From an uncultured Bacteroidales bacterium (GTDB lineage Bacteria; Bacteroidota; Bacteroidia; Bacteroidales; Paludibacteraceae), in NCBI GenBank assembly GCA_946187555.1, contig CAMHQP010000002.1:1-64000 (forward strand): a DNA stretch of 64,000 bases, given 5' to 3'. The translations under genes and the position numbers were made by a program. Positions within the stretch are counted from its first letter, which is position 1, and every line of letters begins with the position of its first letter. The notes under the pieces are model-generated. The model saw only the letters and a list, made by a program, of their open reading frames with translations, was not told the DNA's origin and ran no database searches. This document shows, in pieces, positions 42,111 to 51,241 of this stretch.

Positions 42111-43335
42111 GTGTTACAATCGGTGCATCTTCGAGGCTCTCTTCGATGGTCTCGTTCACTTTCTCGCGGAGGGCTGTTTGTTCGCGGCTGACACCCATCA
42201 TGATACCGAAATAGATCGATGTGATGAGTACCGATGTGCCGCCTCGCGAGATAAGAGGTAGGGGCTGACCGGTTACAGGTCCGAGTCCTACAGCCACGAG
42301 CATGGAGATAAGTGCCTGGCAAGTGATCATGAGCGCGAGTCCCATGGTCATAAGCATAGCGGGCATGTCGCTGTACCGGCTCGAGACATTGCTGGCACGG
42401 AAGAGAATAGCAAGGTAGATGAAGATCAGGAATGCTGCGCCGAGGATACCGGACTCTTCAACGATGATGGCGAAGATATAATCGGCAAAAGCAAGGGGCA
42501 GGTAGTCCCGTTCTTTCGAGTTACCGGGCAGTACACCGAGCGGCGAAGCACCGCCACGGGCGATCGCCACAGAGGCATAGACCTCTTGGATATTGTCATC
42601 CGTGAGGGTGTATTTATTCGCTCCGTCATCCGCAAAATGCCGGTCGATACGGCTCACCCATGTGGTGGCTCGTTTGAAAGGTCCGTGCATGGCTCTACCC
42701 GGGCGCACAAAACCAAACTCCACGATGGCGTACCCGAGTCCGAGCACAAGCACCGCGATACCCACTACGGACAGCGTGTATTTCCACGGGATACGGGCGA
42801 GGATCCAGAGACAGAAGATAATCAGCCCGATCAGCACCGCCGTAGAGAGGTTAGACGCCATGATAGGCAGCATGACCGCCGCGGAGATGATGAGCGTGCG
42901 GTAGAAATACTTGCTCTTATCCGCTTCGGTGCGAATACGCGCCAGTTGGTCGGCTACCACGATGATAAGCGACAGCTTGGCTAACTCCGAGGGCTGGAAC
43001 GTGATGCCGCCGATCCGTACCCACCGCGCAGCGCCGTTGATCGTCACCACCAGCGGGTTACCGGGTATCATGGTCGAATAGACGAGTAGCACACTGATTG
43101 CCAGCAGCGCGTAACCGCCGAAACGAACCCAATAGGTCGGGATGAACTGAATCAGATATGCCGCGGCGATGCCGAGCACGATAAAGAACATCTGTGAACC
43201 GATGGGACCGAGTACCGAACCGCGCGAATAGACCAGCGTCGAGGATGCCGAGAATAGCGCGATGATGGCTACTGCAATCAGGATCAGAAACAGCGCCCAG
43301 AAGGTCTTGTCAATATTGTCTAATTTTAGTTTCAA
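42103..43335 (-). CDS. ftsW: FtsW lipid II polymerase / division protein
   Basis: 410 residues, SEDS family with about ten membrane segments. Conserved stretches: FIPTYWVRFGGYALLAIS, GAARWVRIGGITFQPSELAK, and the C-terminal PLISRGGTSVLITSIYFGIM. It polymerises glycan strands together with the FtsI transpeptidase encoded in the same cluster. Position between murD and murG is standard. An ATTACAGGTTATGGGTTACAGG repeat lies between this gene and murD. Confidence 0.94.
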   Translation of the reverse strand: MKLKLDNIDKTFWALFLILIAVAIIALFSASSTLVYSRGSVLGPIGSQMFFIVLGIAAAYLIQFIPTYWVRFGGYALLAISVLLVYSTMIPGNPLVVTINGAARWVRIGGITFQPSELAKLSLIIVVADQLARIRTEADKSKYFYRTLIISAAVMLPIMASNLSTAVLIGLIIFCLWILARIPWKYTLSVVGIAVLVLGLGYAIVEFGFVRPGRAMHGPFKRATTWVSRIDRHFADDGANKYTLTDDNIQEVYASVAIARGGASPLGVLPGNSKERDYLPLAFADYIFAIIVEESGILGAAFLIFIYLAILFRASNVSSRYSDMPAMLMTMGLALMITCQALISMLVAVGLGPVTGQPLPLISRGGTSVLITSIYFGIMMGVSREQTALREKVNETIEESLEDAPIVTLE

Positions 43336-43337
43336 AG

Positions 43338-43370
43338 GGTTATTACAGGTTATGGGTTACAGGTTACGGA
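43338..43370. repeat. GTTACAG/GGTTATG heptamer repeat between ftsW and murD
   Basis: Units TATTACAGG, TTATGGG, TTACAGG, TTACGG run across the ftsW-murD gap into the last codons of murD. Confidence 0.65.
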
Positions 43371-44661
43371 CAGCAGCCATGAATTGTTCGCCGCGATCTT
43401 CGTAACTCTTAAACAAATCGAAGGATGCGCAGCAAGGAGAGAGCAGCACCGTGTCGCCTTCGTGCGCAGCCTTATACGCGCCCTGAACGGCATCGTGCAA
43501 ATTATCCACATCGATAATTTGCAATTTGTCATTTGTGATTTGTGATTGGAAATTGGCGAAATGCTCACGCAGTTTTTCATTATGAAGACCCATGAAGACG
43601 AGCGTGTGACATTTCTGGCGCACCAGTTCATCGATCTCGGAGTAGTCATTGCCTTTGTCCTTACCGCCGAGGATGAGCACGACGGGCGTCTTCATACTCT
43701 CCAGCGCGTACCAGCAGCTGTTGACGTTGGTGGCCTTCGAGTCGTTGATATACTGCACGCCTTTAACGGTCGCCACATACTGGAGCCGGTGCTCCACGCC
43801 CTGGAAGGTCATCAGGCTCTCGCGGATGACATCTTTCTTGATCTTGAGCACATTCGCTGCAATCGTTGCCGCCATCGAGTTGAGCACGTTATGCCGTCCC
43901 TTCAGCGCTAACTCCTCTTCACTGACGGGCAGCGGGTTGGGGCAGGTGAAGCCGTAAGGCAACAGCGTCGCATTAAGACGGAGTGTCCGGAGACACCGAT
44001 CGATGACGGGATCTTCCGCCCAATAGATGAACGAGTCCTCTTTGGTCTGGTTGCGCGTGATACGGAACTTGGCGTCGATATAGTTCTGGAACTTATAATC
44101 GTAGCGGTCGAGGTGATCGGGCGTGATGTTCAGCAATATGGCGATATCCGCCTTGAAATCGTACATGTTATCGAGTTGGAACGAACTCAGTTCGATGACG
44201 TAATAGTCATGATGCTCGCGCGCTACCTGAAGGGCGAGCGAGTTACCGATATTACCTGCCAAACCCACGTTCAGACCTGCCTGACGCAGGATATAATAGA
44301 TGAGCGAAGTGGTCGTTGTCTTACCGTTAGAACCGGTGATGCAGATCATCTTGGCGTTCGTATACCGCGCCGCGAACTCGATCTCTGAGATGATCGGTGT
44401 ACCTTGTGCCTGCAGTTTTTGAATCAGGGGTGCTGTCAAAGGAATACCCGGCGATTTGATGACCTCGTCGGCATTGAGGATGAGGTCTTCGGTATGTTGA
44501 CCGTTTTCCCACGTGATACCGTTCTGGTTGAGTAACGCGCGGTAAGGCTCGGTGATCGTTCCGCAATCGGACACAAAGACATCAAAACCTTTCTCTTTGG
44601 CCAAAATGGCTGCTCCTGAACCACTTTCGCCTGCTCCCAATACAACAATTCTCTTGCTCAT
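43357..44661 (-). CDS. murD: UDP-MurNAc-L-alanine:D-glutamate ligase
   Basis: 434 residues. The N-terminal Rossmann-like part has VLGAGESGSGAAILAKEKGF, the ATP motif ICITGSNGKTTTTSLIYYIL is intact, and the central domain has NITPDHLDRYDYKFQNY. The C-terminal domain contains YINDSKATNVNSCWYALES and the LILGGKDKGNDY strand. It adds D-glutamate in peptidoglycan precursor synthesis. A CAATTTGTCATTTGTGATTTG repeat inside (43503-43557) codes FQSQITNDKLQI. It is separated from mraY by 2 bases. Confidence 0.95.
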   Translation of the reverse strand: MSKRIVVLGAGESGSGAAILAKEKGFDVFVSDCGTITEPYRALLNQNGITWENGQHTEDLILNADEVIKSPGIPLTAPLIQKLQAQGTPIISEIEFAARYTNAKMICITGSNGKTTTTSLIYYILRQAGLNVGLAGNIGNSLALQVAREHHDYYVIELSSFQLDNMYDFKADIAILLNITPDHLDRYDYKFQNYIDAKFRITRNQTKEDSFIYWAEDPVIDRCLRTLRLNATLLPYGFTCPNPLPVSEEELALKGRHNVLNSMAATIAANVLKIKKDVIRESLMTFQGVEHRLQYVATVKGVQYINDSKATNVNSCWYALESMKTPVVLILGGKDKGNDYSEIDELVRQKCHTLVFMGLHNEKLREHFANFQSQITNDKLQIIDVDNLHDAVQGAYKAAHEGDTVLLSPCCASFDLFKSYEDRGEQFMAAVRNL

Positions 44662-44663
44662 AA

Positions 44664-45944
44664 TTAACGAATTTTAAGGGTTAGGATCGTGATGGCGGCA
44701 AGGATAAGCGTCACGATGCAGAAACGGAGTACGATCTTGGACTCGTGATGCAGGTTCTTGCTGCCTTTGAAGAGGATGGAGCAGGTAGGGTCATTCTTGA
44801 GCACCTGCTCTACCGACGTGCGGAAATGGTCATGCAGCGGCGTACGTTTCCATACGCGTACATGCTGTCCGCGTTTCTTATAGAATTTATATACCTGTGT
44901 CTGCAAAATGACGCTCACGCTCTCCATGAGGAAAACGCCGCAGAGCACCGGCACGAGCAGCTCCTTATGGATGATCATGGCGCAGACGCCGATGATACCG
45001 CCGACCGTAAGGCTACCGGTGTCACCCAAGAACACCTGTGCGGGGAAACCGTTGAACCAGAGGTAACCGACCAACGCACCCACGAAGGATGCGAGGAAGA
45101 CTACCAACTCTTCGGAACCCGGGATGTACATCACGTCGAAATACTCCGCCCACACGACGCTACCGGAGGTGTATGCCAATATCAGTAGGGCGATCGCCAT
45201 AATAGCCGAGTTACCGGCACACATGCCGTCCATGCCGTCGTTGAGGTTCGCACCGTTGCTCACTGCGGCTACCACGAAAACCGTCAGCAGCACGAAGAAG
45301 ATCCAACCGAAGCGGTATTTATTGTTCTCGCCTGTCCAACTGAACAGATCGGCGTAGTTGAAGTTATGATGCTTGACGAAGGGAATGGTGGTCTGCGTCG
45401 ATTTGATCTCCGGACTCTTCTCTACCACTACCACATTGTTCTCGATATGACTCGATACTACCTCGTTCATGCTCACCGCCGGGCAGAAACGGAGCGTCAG
45501 ACCCACAATCAGACCGAGGGTGATCTGACCGGCTATCTTCACCCAACCGTTCAGACCGTCTTTGTTCTTGCGGAAGGTCTTGATATAGTCGTCCGCGAAG
45601 CCCAGCGCACCCATGAGAAGGGTCGTGACGAGCATCAAAATCATATAGACGTTGGTCAACTTACCGAGCAGCAGACACGGCAGCAAAATGGCTGCAATGA
45701 CGATGAGGCCGCCCATGGTAGGCACACCTTTCTTGCCCACATTGAAGGGGTCTGTTTTCTCATCACGCTGCGTCTCGGAGATGTTGTGACGCTTCATGTA
45801 ATTGATGAACCAGTTGCCGAACCAGATACTCGTGACGAGCGCAATGATGCCCGCCGTGATGGCGCGGAAAGAGATGTAGGTGAACAAACGTGCACCTAAA
45901 ATGTCACTGAAATAAGTAAAGAACGAATATAGCATAGTTAACAA
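44664..45944 (-). CDS. mraY: phospho-MurNAc-pentapeptide transferase
   Basis: 426 residues, about ten membrane segments, longer than the 360-residue enterobacterial type as is typical of Bacteroidetes because of an extra loop near residues 180-230 (VEKSPEIKSTQTTIPFVKHH). The Asp-rich motifs DEKTDPFNVGKKGVPTMGG, FADDYIKTFRKNKDG and NLNDGMDGMCAG are present. It makes lipid I at the inner membrane. It overlaps murE by 7 bases. Confidence 0.94.
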   Translation of the reverse strand: MLTMLYSFFTYFSDILGARLFTYISFRAITAGIIALVTSIWFGNWFINYMKRHNISETQRDEKTDPFNVGKKGVPTMGGLIVIAAILLPCLLLGKLTNVYMILMLVTTLLMGALGFADDYIKTFRKNKDGLNGWVKIAGQITLGLIVGLTLRFCPAVSMNEVVSSHIENNVVVVEKSPEIKSTQTTIPFVKHHNFNYADLFSWTGENNKYRFGWIFFVLLTVFVVAAVSNGANLNDGMDGMCAGNSAIMAIALLILAYTSGSVVWAEYFDVMYIPGSEELVVFLASFVGALVGYLWFNGFPAQVFLGDTGSLTVGGIIGVCAMIIHKELLVPVLCGVFLMESVSVILQTQVYKFYKKRGQHVRVWKRTPLHDHFRTSVEQVLKNDPTCSILFKGSKNLHHESKIVLRFCIVTLILAAITILTLKIR

Positions 45945-47395
45945 TATTTACGTACTTGTTCGTGATCGTCAAAATGATGTTTGACGCCCTTGATGATCTG
46001 GTAGTCTTCGTGTCCCTTACCGGCCACGAGGATGACGTCATCTTTCTGCGCGAGCGTACAAGCCGTTTGAATAGCAGCCGCGCGATCCTCGATAACCAAA
46101 GTGCTACGTAACTCCTCTTCCGTCAACCCGGCTTTCATGTCATTGAGGATGTCGGCGGGCTCTTCGTCGCGGGGGTTATCACTCGTCAAGATCAGTTGCT
46201 CACTGCCCTGTTTGGCGATCTTCGCCATCATGGGGCGTTTGCCCTTGTCCCGATTACCTCCGCAACCTACGACCGTGATCAGTTTGGCGCCTTCTTTCTT
46301 GATCTCTCGAATGGTCTGGATGACGTTATCCACGGCATCCGGAGTATGGGCATAATCCACGATAGCCGTCCAACCCTTGGGGCTGTGAATGGTCTCAAAA
46401 CGACCGTTCACCGGCTTCAATGTGCTCAGCACACGCAGCACATCCAGCTCCTCAAAACCCAGGTTGAGCGCCGCACCGTAGATACAGAGCAGGTTGCTTA
46501 CGTTAAAGCGTCCTACGAGGGGTACGAACACCTCTTTGCCGTTGATAGCCAGCATCATGCCGTCGAAACCTTCTTCCAATATCTGTGCCTTGTAGTCGGC
46601 CAGCGAACGGGTGGAGTAGGTCTTGACCTCTGCCTTGCAGTTCTGCGTCATCACAAGCCCGTTCTTGTCATCTTTATTGGTCACAGCGAAGGCGGTTTTC
46701 TTGAGGTTGTCAAAGAGCCGTTTCTTCGTGTCGCGGTAGTTATCAAACGTCTTATGATAGTCGATATGATCGCGGGTAAGGTTGGTGAACAACGCCCCGT
46801 CAAAATCAAGTCCGGCAATACGTTCCTGTGCGATCGCGTGGCTGCTCACCTCCATGAAGGCATAGGTACAACCCGCATCAACCATCCTTCTCAGTAACCC
46901 GTTCAATTCGATGGCATCCGGGGTGGTGTGGGTAGCAGGAACGGCTTCGTCCTCGATATAATTGACCACAGTCGAGAGCAGGCCGGCTTTGTGACCCAAC
47001 GCGCGCACGAGTTTATATAATAAGGTCGCGATAGTGGTCTTACCGTTCGTACCGGTGACACCGACGAGGGTCAGTGCTTTGGATGGTTCACCGAACCACT
47101 TGCTTGCCATCAAACCGAGGGCTTTATCCGTATTCTCGACGAGGATAAAGGTTACGGGGGAGGGGTTATCGGTTACGGGGAGATAGGCGCGGTCGGACAA
47201 CACCACCGCGGCAGCCCCTTTGGCGACACAACCATCAATGAACGTATGTCCATCTACTGCTGTGCCTATCTGGGCTACAAACACGTCGCCTGCACCGATC
47301 TTACGGCTATCGAAATGCAGACCGTTGATCTCTTTGTTCACGTCCCCGACTACTTCGATCGGTTTAATCGCGCTTAATAAGTCTTTTAGTATCAT
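45938..47395 (-). CDS. murE: UDP-MurNAc-tripeptide synthetase
   Basis: 485 residues from ATG 47395 (MILKDLLSAIKPIEVVGDVN), which overlaps the ftsI end by 32 bases; the longer frame starting at 47479 is unlikely. It has LHFDSRKIGAGDVFVAQIGT, the ATP motif GVTGTNGKTTIATLLYKLV, and the late SDNPRDEEPADIL motif that points to meso-diaminopimelate as the added amino acid. A heptamer repeat (47150-47180) is inserted in frame, giving VTDNPSPVTF in the N-terminal domain. Confidence 0.95.
   Translation of the reverse strand: MILKDLLSAIKPIEVVGDVNKEINGLHFDSRKIGAGDVFVAQIGTAVDGHTFIDGCVAKGAAAVVLSDRAYLPVTDNPSPVTFILVENTDKALGLMASKWFGEPSKALTLVGVTGTNGKTTIATLLYKLVRALGHKAGLLSTVVNYIEDEAVPATHTTPDAIELNGLLRRMVDAGCTYAFMEVSSHAIAQERIAGLDFDGALFTNLTRDHIDYHKTFDNYRDTKKRLFDNLKKTAFAVTNKDDKNGLVMTQNCKAEVKTYSTRSLADYKAQILEEGFDGMMLAINGKEVFVPLVGRFNVSNLLCIYGAALNLGFEELDVLRVLSTLKPVNGRFETIHSPKGWTAIVDYAHTPDAVDNVIQTIREIKKEGAKLITVVGCGGNRDKGKRPMMAKIAKQGSEQLILTSDNPRDEEPADILNDMKAGLTEEELRSTLVIEDRAAAIQTACTLAQKDDVILVAGKGHEDYQIIKGVKHHFDDHEQVRKYC
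47150..47180. repeat. in-frame GTTACGG heptamer repeat inside murE
   Basis: GTTACGGGGGAGGGGTTATC followed by GGTTACGG: decayed units of the same seven-base repeat, adding DNPSPVT to the protein (minus-strand reading). Confidence 0.65.
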
Positions 47396-49163
47396 TTTCG
47401 TATATATAGCAGCCTGTGTAGGCCATGGTTTTCTCGGCAATGACGCGGACGGCTGAACCGCAGTCCATGCCGGCGTCATAGGGGTATTGCGGGTCTTCGA
47501 TCATGCAGATACAGGTGTACCGCGGGTTCTCTTCGGGGAAATAACCCACGAAGGTCATTCGGTGTCGGCGGGCGGAGTAACCGTGCCCGCGTACGAAAAG
47601 CTGTGCCGTTCCGGTCTTACCGGCGATAGACACTAAGTTCGACTGCGCTTTGCGGCTCCAGAGCTTGGCGGCTGCTGTTCCGAGGTGGTTGTCCCACACG
47701 ACATCGTGCAGCGCCCCTTGGATGTCCTTAAGCGTACGCGATGAGCAGATGGATGACTTGACCGTCTCGGTTTTGAACCGCTTGGTGTCTTCGCCGTTCT
47801 GCTGAATAGACGTCACGAGCATGGGACGTACCATGCGGCCGTTATTGGCGATCGCATTGTAGAACATCAATATCTGCATCGGACTCAGTTCCACCGAATA
47901 ACCATATGACATTTTACTGAGCGTCACAGTGTCTTTAGGCACGTCGATACGCGCTTTGTCTGCACCCGGGATCTCACAATACACGCTGTCCATCAGACCC
48001 ATCTTCTCGATGCGGCGCACGAACTTTTTCGCCGAGCCTTCGTAACTGCGCGTGATCAATTTGGCCAGTGCGATATTGGACGAAACGGCGAGTGCCGAAC
48101 GGACGGTGAGGATAGTGTCCATCGGGTGGGCGTCCGTGTGCTTGACGGTGAAATACTGCCAAGGCTGACGTGTCACTTTGACCGTGTCGTCGATATCGAT
48201 CTTACCATCGTCCAGTGCAGCAACGAGGGCGATCGTCTTGAAGGTCGAACCCGGTTCTACACGCTGAACGGCATGGTTCTGCGCCTCGTAGTATTTGCCG
48301 TCTTCCTTGTCGCGGTCGAGGTTAGCGATCGCGCGTATATAACCCGTCTCGGTCTCCATAAGAATGGCGCATCCCCACGCTGCCTGTTTCTGCTGCAGCT
48401 TCTCCATGAGCGTGTTCTCCACGATGTCCTGGAGGTTGGCATCAATAGTCGTCTTGACATCGAGACCATCCTGCGCCTCCTCTTCGGTGACGGACTCATA
48501 CCGCCCGCCTATCTTCTGGATCGAACTCATGCCGTCGATGCCGCGCAGTTCTTTGTCAAACCGCTTCTCCAGACCCGAGTTACCGCCTCCACCATCACCG
48601 TAGATGCCACCTATCGTGCGGCTGGCAAGGATACCGTAAGGCTTGATTCGACGGTGTTGGTCTTCAAAGAAAACACCGCTCCTGTACTTACCTTTTTGGA
48701 TGAGCGCGTTCTGCTCGAGTGCCTGGCGTTGTAGATAGTTGATACGATGATCGCAGACCTTGAGACGTTTTTCTCCGCGGCGATAGGCATTGACGATGCG
48801 GGCTTTGTATTCGGCTGCAGTCTTGTCCTTGATGACAAGCGCCAGATCGTGTGCCAGCGAGTCGATATGCGTCGTGAAGAGGATACCGTTTTTCTCGTGC
48901 AGCGCGGGCACACGTGTATCCATATACATATAATACTGCGGCATACTGGACGCCAGCAGATAACCGTTACAATCGAGGATATTGCCGCGTGTGGCCTGGA
49001 TAGGCTTGCGCGTCGGCACTTGTTTCTCCGCTACCTTGAGCCACGCTTCCCGCTCCACGGTCTGGACATAGATGATCTTGCCCAACACGGCCACAAAACC
49101 GAGCAGGATGACGATGAAGATCATCGCAAAGCGCCAGACGGTATTTCGTTGTTCGTCACTCAT
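47364..49163 (-). CDS. ftsI: class B penicillin-binding protein (division transpeptidase)
   Basis: 599 residues, with one N-terminal membrane segment (FAMIFIVILLGFVAVLGKII), a dimerisation domain with RGNILDCNGYLLASS, and a transpeptidase domain: active Ser in VEPGSTFKTIALVAAL, SSN in LAVSSNIALAKLI, and the KTG in GKTGTAQLF. The C-terminal PASTA domain found in many relatives is absent; the protein ends shortly after the transpeptidase domain. It cross-links septal peptidoglycan with FtsW. It overlaps the ftsL gene by 4 bases. Confidence 0.94.
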   Translation of the reverse strand: MSDEQRNTVWRFAMIFIVILLGFVAVLGKIIYVQTVEREAWLKVAEKQVPTRKPIQATRGNILDCNGYLLASSMPQYYMYMDTRVPALHEKNGILFTTHIDSLAHDLALVIKDKTAAEYKARIVNAYRRGEKRLKVCDHRINYLQRQALEQNALIQKGKYRSGVFFEDQHRRIKPYGILASRTIGGIYGDGGGGNSGLEKRFDKELRGIDGMSSIQKIGGRYESVTEEEAQDGLDVKTTIDANLQDIVENTLMEKLQQKQAAWGCAILMETETGYIRAIANLDRDKEDGKYYEAQNHAVQRVEPGSTFKTIALVAALDDGKIDIDDTVKVTRQPWQYFTVKHTDAHPMDTILTVRSALAVSSNIALAKLITRSYEGSAKKFVRRIEKMGLMDSVYCEIPGADKARIDVPKDTVTLSKMSYGYSVELSPMQILMFYNAIANNGRMVRPMLVTSIQQNGEDTKRFKTETVKSSICSSRTLKDIQGALHDVVWDNHLGTAAAKLWSRKAQSNLVSIAGKTGTAQLFVRGHGYSARRHRMTFVGYFPEENPRYTCICMIEDPQYPYDAGMDCGSAVRVIAEKTMAYTGCYIYENDTKRLIKRD

Positions 49164-49474
49164 TTGATTTTCGTGGGTGGTATGCGGTTTTCTTGTAATG
49201 GACTTCCGTTCGTATGGAGCACCTCAATGATCTGAGACTGCCGCGTGGTGTTGGTCAGTTGGGCACTGATGGTCATGTAGCGGAACTTAGCGTCCAGCAT
49301 CTCTTTCTTGGTGTCCGTCAGACGGTGTTGTTGCTTGGCGGACTGATAACCCGTGAGAATATAGATAAAGATCAGTGCCGTGATAAGTGCTATCAGCGGG
49401 TACTGATCTCTGAACCGTTTGCTGCGGAGTTGGTCTCCGTTCAACCAGGATTGTATGTCGTGGGTATCAGCCAT
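49160..49474 (-). CDS. FtsL-like division protein
   Basis: 104 residues: cytoplasmic start, one membrane segment (PLIALITALIFIYILTGY), then a coiled-coil-like part (KQQHRLTDTKKEMLDAKFRY). Sequence conservation of FtsL is low; size, topology and position between rsmH and ftsI identify it. It would act as a scaffold for FtsW/FtsI. A tandem repeat fills the gap to rsmH. Confidence 0.8.
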   Translation of the reverse strand: MADTHDIQSWLNGDQLRSKRFRDQYPLIALITALIFIYILTGYQSAKQQHRLTDTKKEMLDAKFRYMTISAQLTNTTRQSQIIEVLHTNGSPLQENRIPPTKIK

Positions 49475-49477
49475 TTC

Positions 49478-49557
49478 CCTAATTCTCTAATTCTCTAATT
49501 CTCTAATTCTCTAATTCTCTAATTCTCTAATTCGCTAACTCCCTAACTCCCTAACTC
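49478..49557. repeat. 8-bp tandem repeat CTAATTCT between rsmH and ftsL
   Basis: Six or seven perfect CTAATTCT units are followed by variants CTAATTCG and CTAACTCC, ending in the rsmH stop region. This is the longest simple tandem array in the window and may vary in copy number. It is not a CRISPR array. Confidence 0.9.
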
Positions 49558-50504
49558 TTTTTCTCCGCTATGCGGAGCTTCGCGCTCCTCGCTCTTGGGT
49601 TCTGTGCTACTTCTTCGGGGCTTGCCTCGCGTCCTTTCTCGATCAACTCAAACGGGCTGAGGTTATTACCGTAGAAGTCTTTCTCTATCGTGCCTTCGAG
49701 GTTCCCGCTGCGCAGGAAATTTTTCACCAGCCGGTCTTCGAGCGAGTGGTAGGTCAGCACAGCTATTCTTCCACCGGGTTTCAACAAATCTCGTGCTGCC
49801 ACCAGCATCTCTCGCAACGCCCCCATCTCATCGTTCACTTCTATTCGCAGAGCCTGAAAGAGACGCGCTAAATCTTTCTTTGCGTTGGTGGGTACCTCTA
49901 TCTCTCCTCCCTCGCTTATGGAGAGGGTCGGGGATAGGCTTTTAACTAACTCTTCCGTGCGTTCAATAGGCTTCTGTGCCCGCGCCCGGCAGATGTTCTT
50001 CGCGATCCCTCGGCCGTTCTTCAACTCACCGTAGAGCCAGAAGATACGTGCCAACTCTTCTTCGCTGTAACTGTTGACGATATCCGCCGCCGTGCGCTTT
50101 GCCGTCTGGTTCATGCGCATGTCGAGCGGCGCACTGAACCGAAAACTGAACCCGCGCTCAGGGCAATCAAAATGGTGAAAACTAACTCCCAAATCTGCCA
50201 ACAGACCATCTATATGTTCCACTCCGTAATAGTCCATCCAGTTGCGCAGATAACGGAAGTTGCTATGCACGAACGTCCAGCGTTCGTCATCTATCGCATT
50301 GGCCAATGCATCGCTGTCCTGATCGAACGAGTACAAATGTCCAATCTCCAATTTACCAATTTCCAATTCGTGCAATTTGTTGAGAATCGCACGACTATGC
50401 CCTCCTCCTCCGAAAGTGACGTCCACATACGTCCCCGCAGGCTTAATCGCTAAGCCCTCGATCGTCTCTTTCAACATTGCCGGTATGTGGTATGCTTCAA
50501 CCAT
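49551..50504 (-). CDS. rsmH: 16S rRNA (cytosine1402-N4)-methyltransferase
   Basis: 317 residues, a little longer than average. SAM-binding and family motifs: HIPAMLKETIEGL, YVDVTFGGGGHSRAIL, LLADLGVSFHHFDCPERGFS, NSYSEEELARIFWLYGE and the C-terminal LTYHSLEDRLVKNFL. A repeat of CCAATTT/CCAATTTCC units near 50340 codes LHELEIGKLEIGHLYS in frame and may be responsible for the extra length. Between mraZ and ftsL as in other bacteria. Confidence 0.94.
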   Translation of the reverse strand: MVEAYHIPAMLKETIEGLAIKPAGTYVDVTFGGGGHSRAILNKLHELEIGKLEIGHLYSFDQDSDALANAIDDERWTFVHSNFRYLRNWMDYYGVEHIDGLLADLGVSFHHFDCPERGFSFRFSAPLDMRMNQTAKRTAADIVNSYSEEELARIFWLYGELKNGRGIAKNICRARAQKPIERTEELVKSLSPTLSISEGGEIEVPTNAKKDLARLFQALRIEVNDEMGALREMLVAARDLLKPGGRIAVLTYHSLEDRLVKNFLRSGNLEGTIEKDFYGNNLSPFELIEKGREASPEEVAQNPRARSAKLRIAEKKS

Positions 50505-50559
50505 AAATCTTGTGCAATCCCCCTAAAATACGTACTTGCATTGGAGGTTTATTGGGTGA

Positions 50560-51036
50560 TTATTGCGTGATTATTGTGTGATTAGTGCGTGATTTGGTCA
50601 TCTTGGCCCGCAGGCGAGCTGCCAATTCGGTCTGGCTGAGACGTTTGCTTGCGAACGTATCCGGTGTCCAAAGTGCAAAACGATTCAACATGCCGACAAA
50701 CAGCACGTCTTGTTGTGCACCGATGGTCTCAAGGTTCTTTTTCTGCAGCAAGATACGACCCTGCGCGTCGAGTTCCATATACTCGGCATCGGCCATGAAC
50801 TGCATAAGAATCAACTGGTCTTCCGGATTCCACTCGTCGAGCGTCTGACGCATCTGCTCCACTTTCTCGTTCCATACCTGCTCGGGGTAGAACATCAGGC
50901 ACTCGTTGTCCGTGTCACGGCGCATCACCATGAATTTCGAACCCGTCTCCGCCAATATCTTACGATAGGCAGCCGGCACGAAGATACGCCCTTTCTCATC
51001 CAAACGAGCTTCTATATTTCCTACAAATGTACCCAT
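50560..51036 (-). CDS. mraZ: transcriptional regulator MraZ
   Basis: 158 residues from ATG 51036 (MGTFVGNIEARLDEKGRIFV); an upstream in-frame ATG at 51075 is inside the promoter region and not chosen. Two SpoVT/AbrB-like repeats: DEKGRIFVPAAYRKIL and DAQGRILLQKKNLETIG. MraZ binds TGGGN repeats upstream of its own operon and represses it; two such repeats lie at 51091-51105. The 3' end is a GTGATTATTGC-type repeat that codes the tail SRTNHTIITQ. Confidence 0.93.
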   Translation of the reverse strand: MGTFVGNIEARLDEKGRIFVPAAYRKILAETGSKFMVMRRDTDNECLMFYPEQVWNEKVEQMRQTLDEWNPEDQLILMQFMADAEYMELDAQGRILLQKKNLETIGAQQDVLFVGMLNRFALWTPDTFASKRLSQTELAARLRAKMTKSRTNHTIITQ

Positions 51037-51064
51037 TTTCACCACTTTGTTTTGAAATCGGGTG

Positions 51065-51105
51065 CAAATATACAAAAAATATTTGAATTAACCCACATTT
51101 CCCCA
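51065..51105 (-). promoter_or_regulatory. mraZ promoter with two MraZ boxes
   Basis: On the minus strand TGGGG (51105-51101), five bases, TGGGT (51095-51091), the TGGGN-N5-TGGGN form of MraZ operators. A -7 element TATATTTG lies at 51072-51065. The boxes occupy the place where the -33 TTTG would be, so repressor binding should block the polymerase. A similar pair, TGGGG-N5-TGGGG, lies at 51216-51230 on the plus strand. Confidence 0.65.
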
Positions 51106-51163
51106 CAAAAAAATTTTTCAATTGTTTTATCAACAAGTTTTCAACAGATTTAGACATAAAACA

Positions 51164-51193
51164 ACCCGCGTAAAATCAGGTGTTTACGCGGGT
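51164..51193 (-). terminator. hairpin after the M6 protease gene
   Basis: Eleven-base-pair stem ACCCGCGTAAA with TTTACGCGGGT, eight-base loop, followed on the minus strand by TGTTTTATG. It lies about 50 bases after the protease stop and separates the SusC/protease block from the mraZ operon. Confidence 0.8.
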
Positions 51194-51241
51194 TATTAAC
51201 AATTTGACGAAAATGTGGGGAAAAATGGGGTAATGTGTTTA

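Noticed and set aside
49478-49557. possible CRISPR array
   Set aside because: The repeat unit is 8 bases with no spacers and no cas genes nearby.
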